Assembly: GCA_963575745.1 (NCBI GenBank)
Contig: CAUYUJ010006557.1
Span: forward strand, 1,045,001 to 1,109,000
Length of the DNA: 64,000 nucleotides
Source of the DNA: Prorocentrum cordatum
Taxonomy: Eukaryota > Sar > Dinophyceae > Prorocentrales > Prorocentraceae
Reading direction: 5' to 3'
In this document: positions 43,011 to 52,784 of the stretch, one piece after another
Layout of the letters: the number at the start of each line of letters is the position of its first letter
How positions within the stretch are numbered: the stretch's first letter is position 1
Notes under the pieces: model-generated
What the model saw: the letters and a program-made list of their open reading frames with translations, nothing else
Databases searched by the model: none
Told to the model about the DNA's origin: nothing
Position numbers and translations under genes: made by a program

Positions 43011-43235
43011 CTAAGTCAGCGAGGGCGTTAGCGGGTTGCGCTAAACTGTCAACCGCCGAACGTGCGTCGATGCAGCCGGAAGAAGGGTTGAACGTGCAGA
43101 AAGGTGCGCGACAGCGAGACACATGCAGCGACGCCAGCGGCACGCTGAGGGGCAGCGAAAGGCGACACACACACAAACACGCACGCACACGCACACACAC
43201 AAACACAACACACACACACACACGCACACACAATA

Positions 43236-44455
43236 CGATCACTGCAGTCTTCATCTTTCCTCGGGCCCCAAACAGTGACGCACAGCTCGTGGCGCACTTT
43301 GGGCACCCAGAGAAGCTGGCGCTCCTGGTGCACCTGTCGATCTTGGCGCTACTGGCTCACCTGCCGAGTGGGGGGGACTAAGCCCGATGCAGAAGCCACT
43401 GAGCTAGATAAGACCGGATGAAGCCCGCCTCGGTCCACCGTCGTATGGGTGCCTCTGTCACGTGCAGGGATCGGGGGAGGGGTGGGTGGGGAGCGAGACA
43501 GGGGCTTCCTCCGTGGGGGATGGGGGGGCGAGACGGAGGGTGCCTCGGCCCACCATCGGATGGGTGTTTTTTTCACGTGCAGAGGTGGGGGAGGCCACCA
43601 GCTCCGCGCGCGCCCCTGGAGGAGGAGGGAGAGGAGGAGGAGGAGGAGGGGGAGGAGGAGGAGGAGGAGGAGGAGGAGGAGGAAGAGGAAAGGAAGGATG
43701 CCTTGTCATGGGTTATGTTGTTCCCATCCTACTTGAGGACCGCATCCCAGAAATACTTTCGAGCACCTGGGAAGGCATCAAGAGAGTACCGAAACAGTGT
43801 CGAAACAGTGTCGGGCGAGTGTCTCCCAGGGCCCGACACGTGAAAACCCTTGAGTTTCAGTATTTTTTTTCGGGCGCTCGAAATTCTTCCTGGTAATCAA
43901 AACTGAAGTAGGTTGGAGCATCAAAAGCCCAGGACAGGTGTATTCCTCCTGGCTCGGCCAGGGAGACGTAGCCTCCGATCCCAGGCCCAGGATCAGCCAA
44001 GCCAGGATCGACGAGGTGGGCAGTCGACGTCCCCACGATCTTCTTGCGTCGTGCGCAAGATCACCGCGAAAGGCTTCGCGCTAGCTACTTCCCCCAAAAC
44101 GCCCTCGGCGAGTCGCGATCGCTGGAGAGCACAACGAGGCTGGAGAATCGTAAATGACCAATGAAAACCTCGGAAAAAATCAAACCTCGAGCCATGAGAT
44201 TATCCCCCGTGCGCGCGAAACCCACCAGCCCTCTGGGCGTCGGTGGTTTAGAGCGTTTCCTCTTCCACCCCTCCCTCTTCCCCGTCGGGGAGGGGTTTAC
44301 CCCTCCCCCTACCCCCTCCCCACTGACCTGGACAGGGGGTTCCGCGGCGCGCTGGAGCGCCCAAAATCGACCCCTGGGAAAGCTAAAATTCGACCGCCCT
44401 CACGAGGATCGTGGCTCCTGGGGGGGACTCTGATTAAGGAGCCCCTCTTTTTTGA
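43236..44455. other. No confident gene; 114-bp duplication and GGA tract
   Basis: GCCTCGGxCCACCxTCGxATG followed by TTCACGTGCAG or GTCACGTGCAG occurs at 43427 and 43541, a 114-base tandem duplication. (GGA)n lies at 43620-43690. GTACCGAAACAGTGTCGAAAC near 43787 is a short tandem. The rest is featureless. Confidence 0.45.
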
Positions 44456-44459
44456 TCGA

Positions 44460-44740
44460 TGTCCTCCACGATGGCCGCAAGAGGCCCCCAGGATGCCCCA
44501 AGAGGCCGCAGGATGGCCCCACGATGACCCCAAGAGGCCCCCCAAGAGGCCCCCAGGAGGACCCCAAGAGACCCCCAAGAGGCCCCAAGAGACCCCCCAG
44601 AGGCACCCAAGGTGCTCCCAGAGGCCCCAAGATGGCCCCAAAAGGCCCCAAGAGGCCCCCAGGAGGCCCCAAAGAGGATCCCGAACGGCCCACAGAGGCC
44701 CCCCCGAGGCACCCAAGACGCCGAAAAACCCCTCAGGACG
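44460..44740. repeat. CCAAGAGGCCCC minisatellite
   Basis: Same degenerate unit as 36340-36940 and 61740-62770, with more C in the unit (CCCCAAGAGGCCCCC). Confidence 0.9.
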
Positions 44741-44884
44741 ACCCTCTACTCGCCTGGGCGTCGTTTCTGGACGGGCTGGTGGGGATACTTCTTTTTTTAC
44801 AGCCGCAGGCGGAAGCGCCGGCGGCGAGCAGTCACGGTCGGGCTGCGGCCGCGACTAAATTCCCGGGCGCGCGCGGGGCCGCGG

Positions 44885-45030
44885 ATCAGGCGGCAAGCAG
44901 CGGCAACCCAGGGCGTCTGAGAGGCCAGGCGGTCGTGCAATCCCAGGGAGTCTGAAAAGTCAGCCGCCTGAGAGGTCGTGCAAGCTGCGACCCAGGGAGT
45001 CTGAGAGGTCAGCCCCCAGGGCGAGCCAGG
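44885..45030. repeat. CCCAGGGAGTCTGAGAGG minisatellite
   Basis: Three to four units of about 35-55 bases with CCCAGGG(C/A)GTCTGA and GGTCGTGCAA. Confidence 0.85.
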
Positions 45031-45714
45031 CGCAGCCAAAATGGCGCGCAATCGTTCCAGGCCGCGATCGTGTCGAGACAACCGCGTGGTAGGGAACGAT
45101 CTCCGTGCGACAGAAACTGGTGACGTCGTCTAGCAGGAAATGGATTCTGACAGCGCCAGCGAACCGTCGCAGCATCACAAGGCGCATCCTCGCAAGGGGA
45201 AGCCTAAGACAGAGCAGCCAAAGCCAGACCCGACCGTTGCTGAGCGATGCGCCTGCGTTCAGAGGACCAACGGTCAACTCAGGACGCAGCACGGTACCAG
45301 TGTAGCCACTCTGCGGGAACGCGAGGTCGCTCGAGAGTGGACGTGCACCGAACAACTATGTGACGTAACGCCCTGGCTAACACAACCATGTGGGGGCGCT
45401 CGGAAGGACAACGACCGTCGTACACCCAAGACAGCAAGTCCCTCACAGTCACAGAGTCCCACGGAGATCCGCACACGTACATGCGCGGGAGAGCAACGAG
45501 GAAGGGCCAGACCGTCAAACTCCGAAACCGTGCCGCAGCCAGGGCAGTGACGCGGGGCATCGGTGGACGGCACAGATCGGGTGAGGTCGTAGGCCCAGTC
45601 GGAGGGGCGGCGGGAACGGGTGAGCCTTCCGCCCTTGGCGTAACGACCCGCGGCGATGGACCGCCCGTCCATCCGTGTCTCGCGTTGCTCCCAGGAGAAC
45701 GGGGTAGGCACGGC
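45031..45714. other. No confident gene
   Basis: A polar + frame (45140-45550, starting MDSDSASEPSQHHKAHP) and overlapping minus frames are open, but none has a motif. Confidence 0.3.
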
Positions 45715-46290
45715 TGAAGGCCGTCGTAACTTGGAGATCCCAGGGAGTGAGCGCAGGTCTGGGTACGGGGCGAAAACCACCATGTCGTCGGCCACAGAGC
45801 TGCGCGCCAGGCTGGCCTGGCAGGGTGAAAACAGCTACAGTAGGGCCAGGGGCCACTATGGCCACACGCAACACGAGATAGCAGTGTGGACGGTATTGCT
45901 GGCACGCGTACTTGAGTCCAAAGGCAAGAAGTGCGCGTACCAGGAGGGGCGGCAGAGTGCCGCAAGCGGGTCTGTAGTCCAAAGCACGGCTGAAGGCCGC
46001 TGTCTGATAGAGAATCCCAGGGTGCAGGCACGTTTCAGGAGTGAGCCCAGGTCGGTCCCAAGGCAGCTTAGCCGAGCACAGGACCATTCGGGCCACTGGT
46101 GAGAACCACTACAGCGGGGCCAGGGGCCAGCTAGGGTCTGCAAGCTACGCTCCTCTACGCAGCGAGGCAGATGGTATTGCTGGTCGGCACACTTGGGTCC
46201 AAAGGCAGGAAGTGTGCGGGCCAGGGAGGGTGGGCAGCATGGCTGCCACACGGTTGAGAGAGAAGGTAAGGCAGCTGAAGGCTGCACGTA
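45715..46290. repeat. Tandem duplication, unit near 275 bp
   Basis: GGTATTGCTGGxxCGCxxACTT and GAGTCCAAAGGCAxGAAGTG occur at about 45892 and 46170. GGCTGAAGGCCG(T/C) occurs at 45713 and 45989 and, as GCTGAAGGCTGCACG, at 46270. About two units. Confidence 0.8.
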
Positions 46291-46364
46291 GTGAATAGTG
46301 AGATTATCGCTCGGGCTGTCTAGACGCTGGATGTATGGGGAGTGAGCTCAGTCTCTCCATCGGT

Positions 46365-46412
46365 GTCTCTTTTCGTCTCGCTCGTCGGTGTCTCTTTTCG
46401 TCTCGCTCGTCG
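46365..46412. repeat. 24-bp tandem repeat
   Basis: GGTGTCTCTTTTCGTCTCG followed by CTCGTC is present twice in a row. Confidence 0.9.
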
Positions 46413-46414
46413 GG

Positions 46415-46820
46415 AGTCGCTCGCTGGTGGGGATACGCGAAGCGTCTAGAATTTCTTTGACCGGTCCTGGGACCCCTCCCTGGCGCGCAGTACGCGCCAC
46501 GGGCGGCGCCAGTTTAGGCTGATGCCGCTGCATGTTGTTCTGGCATCCCCTGACATCCCCCGCTCGCCCTCGCCGAGGCGCAGCTGACGGAAGCCACTCG
46601 GGGCTCCGAGCACTTCCGAAAAGCGTCCGGTGCCTTCCGACAGTGCTGGGTAATTACAGTAGGGGCCCTTCCAGGAGAAGCCTTCCACAAGAAGCCCAAC
46701 CCTGCGACCCCAAGAGACGCCCGTTGACTTTTGGTGGGAGCGTCACGCTCTCCATCGCAAAACCATCGAAACCCAAGCAACCCATGGCCCCCTGGAGGCA
46801 AGCAGGGTGTTTCTTGGCTC
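46415..46820. other. No confident gene; family M core
   Basis: 46475-46512 holds CCTCCCTGGCGCGCAGTACG and GCCACGGGCGGCGCCAG, a family M core. The rest is mixed sequence. Confidence 0.4.
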
Positions 46821-46821
46821 G

Positions 46822-47012
46822 GGTCGGGCGAAAGTGGGGGATATCAAAGGGGGGGTTCGAGAATCAGCTCACGTAGCTGATTTTCCCCGCGCCTCCCGGC
46901 GCCGGGAGGCGCCCATGTATCGAGGAATGGGCCTGGCGGCGGGGCCGAAACCAGCTGCATGCAGCAGATTTCGTAACCCCCCCTTTCCACAACCCCCCCT
47001 TTCGCCCGACCC
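46822..47012. mobile_element. MITE, family D copy 3 (191 bp)
   Basis: GGGTCGGGCGAAAG at the left, CTTTCGCCCGACCC at the right, a perfect 14-base inverted repeat. The interior is nearly identical to 42085-42275, implying recent movement of this family. Confidence 0.92.
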
Positions 47013-47447
47013 GATTGGCATGGGCCTCCTCCGTATGCGCCTCGACGGGTGCCTCTGGGTGGCCGGCGGGCCTGGCCGGCGCCACTGGGAACTCTTGGGA
47101 AGGGCCACAAGCAGCACGGCAAGGCCGCGGGGGCAGCGGATCGAAGAGATGCCTGCGGCAAGCCGGCGCTTCCTGGCACGGGCCTCCACTGTTAACCAGC
47201 ATCGAACGCATCCCTATCCCTGAGATGGGCGAGCAAAAAGCGAGGACAGTCTTGGGGGTAGGCCCTCAGAAACTGAGGGAATCCTTACGATCGGCACCGA
47301 GGTGAGGTAATGGCAAACATAGGGATAGGGATATGTTCCAAACTGGTAAACTGTACGTTTCCACCCCCCCTGGCGCTGCCCCCGCGGAGGGAGGACACGG
47401 CGATACAACCCTTACCCCCCCCTCCCCTGGCGCTGCCCCCTCGCTGG
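47013..47447. other. No gene; short inverted and tandem motifs
   Basis: CATCCCTATCCCTGAG near 47209 is mirrored by CATAGGGATAGGGATATG near 47319. CCCCTGGCGCTGCCCCC is present twice (47368 and 47427). Confidence 0.5.
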
Positions 47448-47464
47448 CCATCGCTCGGACGTCC

Positions 47465-47505
<41 letters not shown>

Positions 47506-47596
47506 CTCGGTTTCGCGCGTGGCTTTTTCGCGAAATGATCAAGGATGCTCCTCGATGGTCCTCGCCGAGGGAGCAATGCACACGTCCGAGCGATGC
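47448..47596. mobile_element. MITE, family I copy 1, with CT tract
   Basis: CCATCGCTCGGACGTCCA at the left, CACGTCCGAGCGATGC at the right. (TC)n at 47473-47499 lies inside. The right half (AAATGATCAAGGATGCTCC) is shared with 50485-50608. Confidence 0.88.
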
Positions 47597-47699
47597 CGAG
47601 CACGGATGGGAGGGGGGCGGCGCGTGGCCGCGGGCTCTCGCCCGCCCGCGGGCGCCCCCGGGTCCGTCAGCGGCGGCACGGGGCTCGCGCCGCCCACGG

Positions 47700-47972
47700 T
47701 GCGGAACCTCGGCGGCAGGCGCGCGGGCGGCGCGGGGGGGGGGGGGGCGGGGAGGGGCGGAGGGGCGGAGGGAGGAGGGGGGGCGGAGGGCGGGGGGGGA
47801 GGGGGGCGGGGAGGGGGGGAGGGCGGAGGGGCGGAGGGGAGGAGGGGGGGGGGGCGGGGGGGGGGGAGGGGGGCGGGGGGAGGGAGGAGGGGGAGGGGGG
47901 GGGGAGGAGGGGAGGAGGCGGAGGGGGAGGGGCGGAGGGGCGGGGAGGAGGGAGGAGGGGCGGGGCCAAGCT
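47700..47972. repeat. G-rich GGGGCGGAGGGGG block
   Basis: Low-complexity G runs broken by C or A, on which long Gly/Arg or Pro frames remain open. It has the base pattern of potential G-quadruplexes. Confidence 0.95.
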
Positions 47973-47974
47973 GG

Positions 47975-48750
47975 GTGCGCTCGCGTCATGCCTGACGACC
48001 TGCCCCTCCCTCCCGTCCCTGACCATGGCGTAGATCTCCTCTCTGTTCGCACAGTCATATGTCGCAGCATGGCATAGCATTACATGGCATAACAAATTGT
48101 TGAAGATTAACGCGTAGCATGGCATAGCATGCCGTGGCGACGCCGCTAAGCGGGGTGGAATCACTTCCGATGGTTTCTTCGGGAGGCCATTTTTAGATTT
48201 TGAAGCCTATTTGGAAGGACCGAAAACCATGTCGTGGCATGGCATTGGAAATAGTGGCGCCAGCACTGCAGCGCTCCGACGCCGACTCAAAACCAGACGA
48301 TTTGCAGCGGGCGAGCTCCAAGTAGGTGATGGGCTTACCTTGTCCGCATGTCGCGCCTGGCCCCACACCCCAGAAGAACGCGTGAACGACATGTTCCCCA
48401 ACTCCTGCAGCAGGGCCGCCCCATCCTGCTCCCAAACCCAGCCAAAAACGAGCGCAATAATCCCGTCGGCCTGGCCGCGTCACGCCTGCTTGATCGGGGA
48501 AACCGCACTCGTCAAAAACGCCATGGTGGCTCCAGACTCGGCTTCGAAGAGCGCGAGGCTCCGTAGGAGCCAGGTGCCCCTGAGGGCTGAACCCAAACGG
48601 TGTGTTTCGTTATCGTGGTTTTTCGTTCTGAGGTGGCCAAAATACCGCTGAGGTGCAGCCCCAGTGCCCCGCAGGGAGCTGCAGAGCCCTGCGAGGGCGG
48701 GGCTCACCCCGTCCTGGGCCTGCCGAGGGATTGGCAGATCCGACGCACAC
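47975..48750. other. No confident gene; GCATGGCATA patch
   Basis: 48060-48140 has several GGCATAGCAT-type pentamer pairs like the 2197-2375 array. The remaining sequence is mixed without motifs. Confidence 0.4.
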
Positions 48751-48894
48751 CGAGCGCGTTCCACTACTCGCACAGTGTCTGCTCGCAAACGTCCGAAAAA
48801 CACATGTCCGCTTTGATGTAATTGATCGTAGATCCTCCGCGGGGGATCCAGGCCATTTGCGAGTAGCTACTTTGCGAGTAGTGGAACGCGCTCG
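48751..48894. mobile_element. Hairpin MITE with 22-bp perfect inverted repeats
   Basis: CGAGCGCGTTCCACTACTCG..CA (48751-48772) and TGCGAGTAGTGGAACGCGCT..CG (48873-48894) are perfect inverted complements. The similarity continues inward with GCTCGCAAA / TTTGCGAG. 144 bp, single copy in the window. Confidence 0.88.
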
Positions 48895-48998
48895 TCTAGT
48901 GTGACACACACACACACATACACACACACACGATGCAAAGCTTCGAGACGGAAAGGAGGCCAGAGCATGCCCATGACAAGGCATCCTCCAAGTGTTAA

Positions 48999-49150
48999 GT
49001 CGGGAGTGTCCTCTTAAAGGGGGATGTTGGGTGAACAATTTAAAATATGAAAAATACCACCCAAATGGGCAAAAATATTAAAAAGTAATCGTCCCCATAC
49101 TATTTGTTGATGATGTTTGAATGCTCCCCCTGTAGAGGGACTGGCCCGAC
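48999..49150. mobile_element. TTAA-type MITE, family F copy 3 (152 bp)
   Basis: GTCGGGA at the left, GGCCCGAC at the right with the inner CCCCCTGTAGAGGGACTGG. Preceded by TTAA (48995-48998) and followed by TAAA. AT-rich interior as in copy 2. Confidence 0.88.
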
Positions 49151-49154
49151 TAAA

Positions 49155-49475
49155 TCCAAGTGGCAGAAGAGGGGCCTCGCCCAGGAACGAGCCACGAGGG
49201 ACCCCACTACTCGAGTACCTGCCGCAAGGCGGCCTGGCCAGCCGCTGGGAAAGCTCGAGGCTCGTCTCCCGCGCGCGCAGCAGGACCGGACACCTGGTTG
49301 TCGGAGGAAGGCGCGCGCTGCTCGACCCCCTACTGCGACAGATACCTTGTTGGTCCATCTCTGGGACCCCGTCTGCCCGGACCCCATCTGCCGACCCCAT
49401 CTACAGCAGGCTCGCGTCGTGACGGCTTCGGCATTGGCCTTCGACACCTCGTGGATCGTTCAACCTTGGACGATG
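49155..49475. other. No gene; decayed family A end
   Basis: GACCCCGTCTG, GACCCCATCTG and GACCCCATCTAC near 49365-49405 resemble a stray end of family A. GGATCGTTCAACCTTGGACG near 49453 matches 39677. Confidence 0.45.
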
Positions 49476-49481
49476 GTGAGC

Positions 49482-49645
49482 ATCGTTTCACCGATCCCCA
49501 TCCCCAGCGGCGTGGCCTGGGCCCCACTGGCCGATTTGCCCCCCAGGTGGTCTTCGGGTTTCTAGGGGTGCATTCCCGACTGGGGTGTCAATTTGGTGGG
49601 GGTCTCGAAGGGGATGGGCATGGGGATGGGGATCGGTTAAACGAT
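49482..49645. mobile_element. Hairpin MITE, ATCGTTTCACCGATCCCC ends
   Basis: ATCGTTTCACCGATCCCCAT..CCCC (49482-49505) pairs with 49622-49645 at 23 of 24 positions. GGTGAGC occurs just outside on both sides (49475-49481 and 49651-49657). Confidence 0.8.
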
Positions 49646-49826
49646 ACCGAGGTGAGCGGCGGCTTCCGATCGCCAGGCCGCTCTGCACACCGGGCCGATG
49701 CTGGGCCATCGGCGGAGTTCCACCTGGCACGCCCGCGGCCGGGCCGCCGCGTCGACACCGCACGGGCCTGGCCGCACTCGGACCCCGTGCGGCGCGATCC
49801 ACCGACCCCAACTTGCGAGGCCTGGA

Positions 49827-50049
49827 TCGGAGGCCTGGAAATGGGCACCAAGACCCAGGCAGGGGGCTGCCTCCACAGGGGGGAAGATGGTCCTAGGAAT
49901 CGGTGTCGGCGGTGAAATGTTGGTCCCGTGGGAAGCCAGACAATGTCCACCATCGCCGAGATCGGGATCCTCTTCCCTCGAGCTCGGGATCCTCTTCCCT
50001 CGGTGGAGGCACACCGCCGATGTTGGTATTGGTGTCAACCTCTAGGCCT
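49827..50049. mobile_element. MITE, family J copy 2
   Basis: Shares ATCGGGATCCTCTTCCCTCG, GGTGGAGGCACACCGCCGAT and GGTGTCAACCTCTAGGCC with 17817-18008. The first part is an imperfect inverted complement of the last. CGGGATCCTCTTCCCTCG is duplicated inside. The third family E copy is inserted at its right end. Confidence 0.8.
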
Positions 50050-50232
50050 GACTACCTACCAGACCACCCCAACCCAACCTGAAGGCCCGAATTCGACCCG
50101 AATTTCGGGTTGGGGGGGGGGGGGGACGGGTTCCATGTGTTTTTTCAATGTTCCCCGACCCCCCCCCGCCACTGGAAATCGAGGATACATTTGGGCCTTC
50201 GGGTTGGGTTGGGGTGGTCTGGTGGGTGGTGA
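50050..50232. mobile_element. MITE, family E copy 3 (183 bp)
   Basis: GACTACCTACCAGACCACC at the left, GGTCTGGTGGGTGGTGA at the right, with AGGCCT on both sides (50044-50049 and 50233-50238). The longer G run inside accounts for the extra length. Confidence 0.9.
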
Positions 50233-50239
50233 AGGCCTG

Positions 50240-50484
50240 CGCCTGGACCTCCGCGGCGACCCGCGGCGCGGGGCAGCCGCGGCTTGGAGGCGCCGCCGCG
50301 CGCGCGCGCTGGGCCCCCCGCGCGTGGCCGCGCTGCGCGTCGGCCGCGCGAGCGGCGGCGAGCCGAGCGCGCGCTGCCTCCGCCCGCGCCGCGCCGTCGT
50401 CCTGGGCGCGGGCTGGCAGCACGCGGCATCGGAGCGGGAGATCGCATCGGATCGTGCGGGGCGGAACTCAATCCGTCGCCCTGG
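50240..50484. other. G/C-rich stretch, no gene
   Basis: Dense GCGCGC and CCGCGG runs. Frames are open on both strands purely through composition. Confidence 0.5.
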
Positions 50485-50608
50485 CCATCGCTCGGACGTC
50501 CATTCCCTGTGCTTGTTTCCGGTTTCGTGCGTGGTGTTTTCGCCAAATGATCAAGGATGCTCCTCGATGGTCCTCGCCGAAGGAAAAATGCACACGTCCG
50601 AGCGATGC
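50485..50608. mobile_element. MITE, family I copy 2 (124 bp)
   Basis: CCATCGCTCGGACGTCCA at the left, CACACGTCCGAGCGATGC at the right. The same interior as 47448-47596 but without the CT tract, so the tract was gained (or lost) after the copies separated. Confidence 0.88.
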
Positions 50609-50652
50609 AAAGAGCCACCGCCTGGGAGCCGACGCCCCTGGTGCCCCAGCGG

Positions 50653-50711
50653 GCGGTGGATGTGGACATATGTTGGCCCCCGGGGGCCCGAAAATGTCCA
50701 GATCCACCGCC
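50653..50711. repeat. 59-bp hairpin
   Basis: GCGGTGGATGTGGACAT..GGCCCCCGGGGGCC..ATGTCCAGATCCACCGC. The stem is broken by a few mismatches and the centre GGCCCCCGGGGGCC is a perfect palindrome. Confidence 0.8.
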
Positions 50712-51009
50712 TGCCGAGGTCCCCGAAAATCGATCCTCCAGGCGGTGGTCATGTATAAATTCCCGCCTCGGAAATCGAACAGTGCGTCGAGTTGGGCTGC
50801 ACCAGCACGGCATCGAAGTCGAAGCGGACAGGCAGCGCCAGGATGCACAACAACACCACGCAAGCATCGGGCCGCACCGCATCGTCGGCGTATCGGGATC
50901 TGATCAGACCGGGCCGGCTGGAATCGACGTCGTATCGGATCGATCAGAACGACATGGACCCTGGGGGCGGGGGGGGGGATTCCTCCCGCTCCCTCCGCTC
51001 CTGCTCCTC

Positions 51010-51150
51010 GGAGGAGGAGGGGGAGGAGGGGGAGGAGGAGGAGGAGGAGGGGGAGGAGGAGGAGGAGGAGGAGGAGGAGGAGGAGGAGGAGGCGGAGGAG
51101 GCGGAGGAGGAGAAGGAGGAGGAGGAGGAGGAGGAGGCGGAGGAGAACGA
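51010..51150. repeat. GGA microsatellite
   Basis: (GGA)n with GGC interruptions near 51090-51110. Confidence 0.95.
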
Positions 51151-51288
51151 AGATCGGTTGGGAGAGGCGCAAGTACTTACTTGCCTGAGGCGCACCGCGG
51201 ATCTGTGCCCATCGCCGCTTGGGCTGGAGGCGCACGGTGGCGACCCGCGGCTCCAGCGCCCACGCATGGGGACCATAGAGAAGGTCGA

Positions 51289-51507
51289 GGGATTGCAAAA
51301 AAACCCAGGATTGCAAAAAAACCCAGGATTGCAAAAAAAAAACCAGGGTTTTTTTTTGCAATCCTTCGAAAAAAAAAAAACAGGTTTTTTTGCAATCCTT
51401 TTTGCAATCCAGGGTTTTTTTGCAATCCCAGGTTTTTTTTGCAATCCTGGGTTTTTTTTTGCAATCCTTCAGGTTTTTTTGCAATCCTGGGTTTTTTTGC
51501 AATCCTT
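51289..51507. repeat. GGATTGCAAAAAAACCCA array that inverts
   Basis: Three units in the direction GGATTGCAAAAAAACCCA (51289-51345) are followed by about seven units in the opposite direction (TTTTTTTGCAATCC, 51355-51507). A cruciform or hairpin can form across the switch point. Confidence 0.92.
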
Positions 51508-51509
51508 CG

Positions 51510-52780
51510 TATCTCTCTGATAGTTGATTGCCGAACAGAGAAGCGTCGCCGCAGCTGGCTGCATCATAGATTCGCTGGTGGTGGATCGGAGGCCGAGCCG
51601 AGCAATGGGACATCTAGGAAGAACCCCTGCTCCTCCTCCTCTTTCCTCCTCCTCGTCCTCCTGGTGTTCCTCTGAACGAGCAGCACTGCAGGTGCTCTTG
51701 CAGTTGTAGTCCTGATCTAAACAGGCGTGCTCGTCAGCTGTGCACCTGGTCGCGATGATCTGACTCGCGCGTCCGGGACCATCGACATTGCTGCAACCAT
51801 CTGCGGTCAAACTCGGTGCGGCCATGGCTCGACAGGAGCCGCCGCCCCGCAGACCGTCCCAGGATCCGGGAGCCAACGCTGCAGGCAGGCGTTGGCGCAA
51901 TCCAGTCCAGCCCCCCTCGTGCTGCTCCTCACTCCAAACAGATGTGGTTGTTCAGCTGGCCAACGATGTGATGTGGAGGAGGAGGAGGAGGAGGAGGAGG
52001 AGGAGGAGGAAGAGGAGGAGGAGGAGGGTTGGATTGAATCGTCAACAACACTGCTTTCAATCGAACGACAGCTCCTCCTGCTTCTCCTGCTCTTCCTGCA
52101 CTTGGATCCAAATGGAGATCACAAGATCACCTAGAAGCTAAGGGGAAGGTTGTGATGGGGGAAGGAAGAGGAAGGGGGCAGGGGGAGGGGGGGGTGCTAA
52201 AGATGACGCCGGCAGAAAAGGGGGAGGAAGCCAGCGGCATCGTAAGTCGGAGCGTGCTGTTGGCCATGGATGAATGGGTGCCAAAAGACGACATGCATCG
52301 GCCAGCAACGATTCTGGAACGGTCCCGACCCCCGGCCCAGTGACATTTGTTCGACCTGGGCCCATGTTTGATGGCTTTGGGGCACGGGGGGGCGAAATCA
52401 AAGCAAAACGCCCGGATGGGGCAGACTGGATCGTGGGAGAGATCTGGAAAAGAGCCTGGCTGGCTGCGCTCGCACACGTGCACGACTGGCCCAGCAACGA
52501 TCGGAAGGCACGCAAGCACTGCGAGAAGCGGCAAACAGCAGGCGGTCCGAGAGTAGAGACACAGGGTCCACGTCCCTCCCCTTCGCTGCGCCCTCCCGCG
52601 CCCAGCAGCTTATGGCCCCTCGTCGCGGAGATGCGCGGGGCATGGGGGCGGGTGTGCACATCTAGTGCGATCAAGCGGTCAGAAATCAGCTCAGGCAGTG
52701 ACGAGTAACAAAATTATCCTGGCGAAAGACCCAACCATATGCAGTTGTGGGCAACGCAGTTGTGAATGTTTTCTTCGGTG
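51510..52780. other. No confident gene; short GGA tract
   Basis: Lower-repeat sequence with a (GGA)n tract at 51975-52028. Several overlapping frames are open, for example + 52274-52708, without motifs. Confidence 0.35.
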
Positions 52781-52784
52781 AAGC

